The notes under the pieces: model-generated
Told to the model about the DNA's origin: nothing
Database searches by the model: none
Seen by the model: only the letters and a program-made list of their open reading frames with translations
Origin: Streptomyces nodosus
GTDB lineage: Bacteria > Actinomycetota > Actinomycetes > Streptomycetales > Streptomycetaceae
Direction: 5' to 3'
Assembly (NCBI RefSeq): GCF_008704995.1
Contig: NZ_CP023747.1
Coordinates: 6,110,001-6,174,000 of the forward strand
DNA: 64,000 nucleotides
Position numbers and translations under genes: made by a program
In this document: positions 60,082 through 64,000 of the stretch, piece by piece
Layout of the letters: each line of letters opens with the position of its first letter
Position numbering within the stretch: the stretch's first letter is position 1

Positions 60082-63000
60082 CTACTGTCCTCCGCCAGCC
60101 GTCTTGGTGGCCCCACCGTGCTTGGTCACGCGCGGGCGGCATCGGATGCGTACGGCCCCGTGAGTGAACGCCGGGTCCGTGGCCTTGCTCGCCCACACGT
60201 ATGCCTCGCCAGGCTGCAGTCGCGACATCTGGTCGGAACTGAGTGTGGAGAGTGCGGCGTTGGCCTTCTGCAGGTGCTTGAGCCACGCGGGGGAGGTGAA
60301 CTTGTGCAGGATGACATGGTCGGAGAGTTCGATCAGGGAGATCGGGACCGAGGGTGGGTCCTGGCTGGCGACCAGGATGCTCATGCCCTTGTGGCGCATC
60401 TCTCGGACGGTCTCAACCAGCCCTGACACCAGGTCCGGGCTGTCGATGTACTTGTGAGCCTCGTCGAACACCACGAGCTTGTTGAAGTGCTCGTCGCCGT
60501 CGCGGGCTTCCGCGAACAGCTGCATCAGGACGACGAACAGGCCGAGTGCTTCGTCCTTCTCGATGAACTCGTCGCGCAGGTCGACGATGATCAGCCGACC
60601 TGGCCGGACCAGGCTGGTCAGGCGTGTTGTGTCGTCGATGTACTCGGCGGCGAGGTTGAGCCGTTCCTGCGCCAGCCGCTTCAGGTGATCGGGTAGTTCG
60701 GACTCCTCCACGCCCTGGCGGATGGCCGCCAGGTTCAGGTTGTCCCGGTGGGCTCGCATGATGCGAGTGAGCTGGCGGATGTAGACGGACTGGTTGCCGA
60801 CCGCGCCCATAAGGAAGCGCCAGTGCGCGGCCTGCAGTTCGTTCGACGCGAAGGTGAGGGGCTGCACCTCGATACCTGGGTACTCGGAGCGCCGCTCTGC
60901 GAGCTGGGCCGCCGGCACGAGGAGCAGGACGTCCTGGAGGGCTTTGGGCTGTGCTCCGTAGCGCTCCTTGAGCGTTCGGAGCTGCGTCTCGTCGTCGTTC
61001 GGATGCGCCATGGACGTGAACTCGGGCGCGTAATCCTGCGTCTGGCTGTAGTGGAAGACCACTGTCGCCAGCGGATGCGGTAGCTCGTTCACGGGGGGTG
61101 CCGGGAGGGAGGCCATTTCCATGATGCTGCCCAGGGTGTAGCTTTTGCCGCCGCCCTGGACGCCGAACAGGCTGATGGTGTGCGTCTCATAGAGGTCGAG
61201 GGCGATGGTGCGGCCGGCGATGTCACCGAGTACGCCGTACTGAGGGGACGGGCGCATGACGCCGAGGAACGCGTCCGGAACGAGTGAGGGAACTACGCGG
61301 GGCACGTCGGTAGCCGGTGCGTCATTGGACGCCGTAGAACTGACGGCTGGCCGCGATGGCGCAGGCTCCGGCCTTGCCTGTGTCTGTGGCGACTCACTCA
61401 GCGTGGTCGACAGGGACGGCTGCTGAGGGCCAGGAGCGGTGTTCGTGAGGGCCGCTCCTGATGTCGCCTCCACAGCTTCTGGGGAGGCAGGGGTCTCTCG
61501 GTCCGCTGCCGGCGGGGCTGGTACGACTTCGACCTCTGGCGCGCGGAACGCGGCGTCGGCAATCCGGGGCACCGTCAGATCGAGCCGAGACAGGGTGGCA
61601 GCTGGATCACCGCCGCTGCCATCGGGAACGTCATCAGACGGTTCGAGGTCCTGAGGCTGCGGCTGGACCTTGTTCTGGACAGTCGGGATCGCGTCGATCA
61701 GTTCCTTGATCAGATCGCGGCCGATGCGGTGGAACTCTATGGCGTGGTCGAGTTCCCGGTCGGTGCCCGATCGGGCGAGGTCGAAGACCAGTCCACTGCG
61801 GGTGAACTGCAGCGTATAGCCGTCGTCGAGGCGGTCCAGAAGGCGGTGTGCTGCTTCGTACGGGGCCTTGCCCATCGTGCCGTGGCGGAAGGCACGTGTC
61901 AGGTAGAAGCGGAGCAAGGAGCTGAGCGCGAGGTTCTTCACACCGCGGTCGACACGGTCCGGAGTGCTGCGATGAGGGTCGAAGGCGGTCGCGAGAACAT
62001 CCTGGCTGCGCTCGAGCTGCTCGGCGACCTTCGCCTTGAGCTGCTGGTAGGCGCCGATGTTGTTCAAGGCTGTGTAGCACTTGACCTCGACCAGGCGGCA
62101 GGTGATCGTCCTGCGCCGGTCGTCGAGGTGGAACAGGGCCAGATCGCTGCGGTGGAAGGAGAGGGAGTCCCCCAGTTCTCGCACCTGGCGGCGTGCTTCG
62201 CGATACAGCTCTGGATGTGCGTCCAATGGGACGATGATCTGGTTGGTGAGGACCCCCTGGTAGTCGAGGTAGAGCCGGGCGAGCGAGAGGCCGAGGACTT
62301 CCGTGCGCTGGGTGGGAGCGGCGGACGCCAGCTTGAAGGCCAGGTTCCCCGACAGCAGCCGCAACTGATCGAAGAATGTGTGAAGGTGCCGCTGGTCGAC
62401 ATTCAGGTCGTGGTCTGCGGCGACCGGACCGAGCAGGGCGCGCAGTTCGTCCACGGACTTGGAGCTGACCATGATCTGGTGGCCCAGAGTTCCGCCTGCC
62501 TGCGGCACGTAGTCGATGACGTACTCGGGGCGTCCGTCATCGCCGGAGTGGTCGAAGTACTCCAGCCCCAAGGTCCGGTCGATGGTGACGACCCAGTCGC
62601 TGACTTGATGGGCCTGGTACAGCAGAGCGCGGTCCGCGGTTTCCAGGGCGAGCACGGTGCAGGGGACGTGCCGCAGTGCGCGGCCTGCGGTGGCGACACT
62701 CGCGGCGGCCGAGGCCATGAGCGCGGGGAGGTGGCCAAGAAGCGTGGTGAGGTCCTCGGCATCGTCCAGAACCGGTGCTTCGCCGTGCCGGGGGAACTTG
62801 CGCCACGCGACCTGCTGTTCGTTCTCTACGTACCGCGATGCCATCGCCTGCACTAGTCCGTGGACCGGCGCGTGCGCGATGTCCTCGTGCTGGGTTGAGC
62901 CGAGTTGTTCCCCGCCGAAGGCGTCGATGAGAACGGTGAGGTGCGCGTCGAATTCGCCAGGGTTGGCAGTGAACTCGTCCACCGACCGGACGGAGAAGGC

Positions 63001-64000
63001 CAGCTTCGCCTGGAACGCGCCCCCCGAAGGGTTGAGGAACGCCTCCGCCTCGGCGGCTGAGACCTGGGCCTCCGCGCGCAGCAGCTCAGCGAGCGCCTCT
63101 CCCGCCTCCGGCGCCTCCGGATCGCCAACACACAGACGCAGGTCGAAGCGCAGAGACCGCGTCACCTCCCGCCGTTGGAGCTCCAGCAGCATGTCGGCAA
63201 GCAGCTCACCGCGCCCCGCGTTCACGACGTTCATCACGAGGGTGTGGACATACGGATGCAGGCGCACATAGCGCTCCACGCGGTCTGCGAGATGCGTGCC
63301 CGACAGACCGGTGGACCCGGCACCGGTACCGGATGTAGCAGTCGGCAGTCGCAGTACTGAGGCCAGTTGGCCGAGCAGCCCGCGCGGGTCTTCCACCTCA
63401 CTGGGCAGATAGGCCCCCCAGTACGGAGTGAGGTTCTCCGCAGCCACCAGGAGGCGTCCGTCCCGCCGCGGCACCGCGAAGGGAAACCCCAGCGAGGACA
63501 GCTCGTCCATCAGCGAGCCGCGAGCGGCGACGACCTGGCGCCGGTCGGCGCCCGTCAGCCGCGTGATCCAGTCGGCGCCCAGGGCCGACCAGGTTGCCAG
63601 CCACAGGGCGCGTAGCGGGTGCGTAGGAGCCACGAGCAGGACGTGGTGGCGTTGTCCAAGCCCATCGGTGAGCGTCGCGGCCACGCAGTCGAACTGCAGG
63701 ATCTGGGCGAGACGGACGAGAACTGACGCCCGCTCCGTGTCCCCGGCCCGCTCCAGGTGGTGCAGCTGCGCCGCGATGAGCTCGGTGTACGCCTGCGCGT
63801 ACGCGGCGAGCTCTATGCGCACCGCCGAGAAGTCGACGGCCTCGGTGACCAGGAGACTCTCTTCTTCTGCCGCGTCGCCGGCGCCGCGGAGTGCGGAGAA
63901 ATAATCCCGCCTCGCCGCGAGGAAAGCGTCGAAGGCTTCGGCCGTCCGACCGGTCAGCGAGGCCACCAACCCGTCATCGGCATCGAGCACAGGGTCTCCG
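60082..64000 (-). CDS. Giant HerA/FtsK-type ATPase with internal PD-(D/E)XK-like nuclease motif, 5' end outside the window
   Basis: At least 1,306 residues are visible; the frame is open to the window edge. Numbering from the first in-frame GTG (63990): a helical N-terminal half, then a PD-(D/E)XK-like pattern with Asp 616 (SDLALFHLD) and Glu 635-x-Lys 637 (LVEVKCY), then a disordered Pro/Ser/Thr linker (about 795-880). The HerA-type ATPase domain has Walker A GVQGGGKSYT (Lys 949), Walker B LVVFDEAHKY (Asp 1176, Glu 1177) and SILVASQDPPSVP. Such fusions are typical of DNA-processing defence proteins (compare DptH). No precise family was recognised. Confidence 0.75.
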   Translation of the reverse strand, partial: GDPVLDADDGLVASLTGRTAEAFDAFLAARRDYFSALRGAGDAAEEESLLVTEAVDFSAVRIELAAYAQAYTELIAAQLHHLERAGDTERASVLVRLAQILQFDCVAATLTDGLGQRHHVLLVAPTHPLRALWLATWSALGADWITRLTGADRRQVVAARGSLMDELSSLGFPFAVPRRDGRLLVAAENLTPYWGAYLPSEVEDPRGLLGQLASVLRLPTATSGTGAGSTGLSGTHLADRVERYVRLHPYVHTLVMNVVNAGRGELLADMLLELQRREVTRSLRFDLRLCVGDPEAPEAGEALAELLRAEAQVSAAEAEAFLNPSGGAFQAKLAFSVRSVDEFTANPGEFDAHLTVLIDAFGGEQLGSTQHEDIAHAPVHGLVQAMASRYVENEQQVAWRKFPRHGEAPVLDDAEDLTTLLGHLPALMASAAASVATAGRALRHVPCTVLALETADRALLYQAHQVSDWVVTIDRTLGLEYFDHSGDDGRPEYVIDYVPQAGGTLGHQIMVSSKSVDELRALLGPVAADHDLNVDQRHLHTFFDQLRLLSGNLAFKLASAAPTQRTEVLGLSLARLYLDYQGVLTNQIIVPLDAHPELYREARRQVRELGDSLSFHRSDLALFHLDDRRRTITCRLVEVKCYTALNNIGAYQQLKAKVAEQLERSQDVLATAFDPHRSTPDRVDRGVKNLALSSLLRFYLTRAFRHGTMGKAPYEAAHRLLDRLDDGYTLQFTRSGLVFDLARSGTDRELDHAIEFHRIGRDLIKELIDAIPTVQNKVQPQPQDLEPSDDVPDGSGGDPAATLSRLDLTVPRIADAAFRAPEVEVVPAPPAADRETPASPEAVEATSGAALTNTAPGPQQPSLSTTLSESPQTQARPEPAPSRPAVSSTASNDAPATDVPRVVPSLVPDAFLGVMRPSPQYGVLGDIAGRTIALDLYETHTISLFGVQGGGKSYTLGSIMEMASLPAPPVNELPHPLATVVFHYSQTQDYAPEFTSMAHPNDDETQLRTLKERYGAQPKALQDVLLLVPAAQLAERRSEYPGIEVQPLTFASNELQAAHWRFLMGAVGNQSVYIRQLTRIMRAHRDNLNLAAIRQGVEESELPDHLKRLAQERLNLAAEYIDDTTRLTSLVRPGRLIIVDLRDEFIEKDEALGLFVVLMQLFAEARDGDEHFNKLVVFDEAHKYIDSPDLVSGLVETVREMRHKGMSILVASQDPPSVPISLIELSDHVILHKFTSPAWLKHLQKANAALSTLSSDQMSRLQPGEAYVWASKATDPAFTHGAVRIRCRPRVTKHGGATKTAGGGQ

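Overview
The window is very GC-rich actinobacterial DNA, almost certainly a Streptomyces chromosome. The evidence is codon third positions that are nearly all G or C, frequent GTG starts, ATGA/GTGA-coupled operons, CBM2-bearing secreted cellulases with a CebR-type operator (TGGGAGCGCTCCCA), an SCO3242-type prenyltransferase and a VanRS-like two-component pair. Both edges cut through genes: a phosphodiesterase-like gene at the left and a very large ATPase gene at the right.

Left part (1-29.8 kb). Housekeeping and accessory genes come first: a phosphodiesterase-like fragment, an OsmC-type peroxidase, an isolated DnaK paralogue behind a possible HspR (HAIR) site, two XRE regulators, a pterin carbinolamine dehydratase and a methyltransferase. 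A terminator hairpin interrupted by a 158-bp MITE-like element with a 5-bp target duplication leads to a cellulose/xyloglucan cluster. This holds GH74 and GH48 on the minus strand and GH5 and GH6 on the plus strand, with one perfect and one imperfect CebR-like box between the divergent halves. After that come a His-rich methyltransferase, an aldo/keto reductase, an acyl-CoA ligase, a DHA2 drug exporter, a VanJ-like phosphatase divergent from a VanRS-like pair, a LysR regulator divergent from an SBF-type transporter, FdhD and an orphan KAS III.

Middle part (29.9-52 kb). A ROK regulator and a degenerate tandem-repeat leader precede a ribose-type sugar ABC transporter. The same block carries a Gfo/Idh/MocA oxidoreductase, a TIM-barrel epimerase, a secreted sorbosone-dehydrogenase-like/PKD/CBM6 protein and a ThuA-DUF1080 fusion. 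This is the gene set expected for uptake and oxidation-assisted breakdown of glycosides. Behind a terminator follows a tightly coupled operon that looks like an actinobacterial ebo cluster: a myo-inositol-phosphate-synthase-like protein, a UbiA prenyltransferase (EboC-like), a TIM-barrel isomerase, EboA, a TatD-like hydrolase (EboB), EboE, an EboF-like phosphodiesterase and an exported TIM-barrel protein, then an aldehyde dehydrogenase. The likely role is making and trafficking a prenylated or cyclitol-type metabolite. The product is unknown.

Right part (52.2-64 kb). A tRNA-Leu(GAG) marks the border of what looks like a genomic island. It contains a DDE-transposase-like gene coupled to a tyrosine-recombinase-like gene that lacks key catalytic residues, two nearly identical 32-bp palindromic repeats 2.7 kb apart, a candidate structured RNA, several small regulators, a degenerate Nudix protein and an IS110 remnant. 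It ends in a two-gene module: a HerA/FtsK-type ATPase of at least 1,300 residues with an internal PD-(D/E)XK-like nuclease motif, followed by an unrecognised 493-residue partner. This module is a candidate, possibly undescribed, defence system. Its 5' end lies outside the window.
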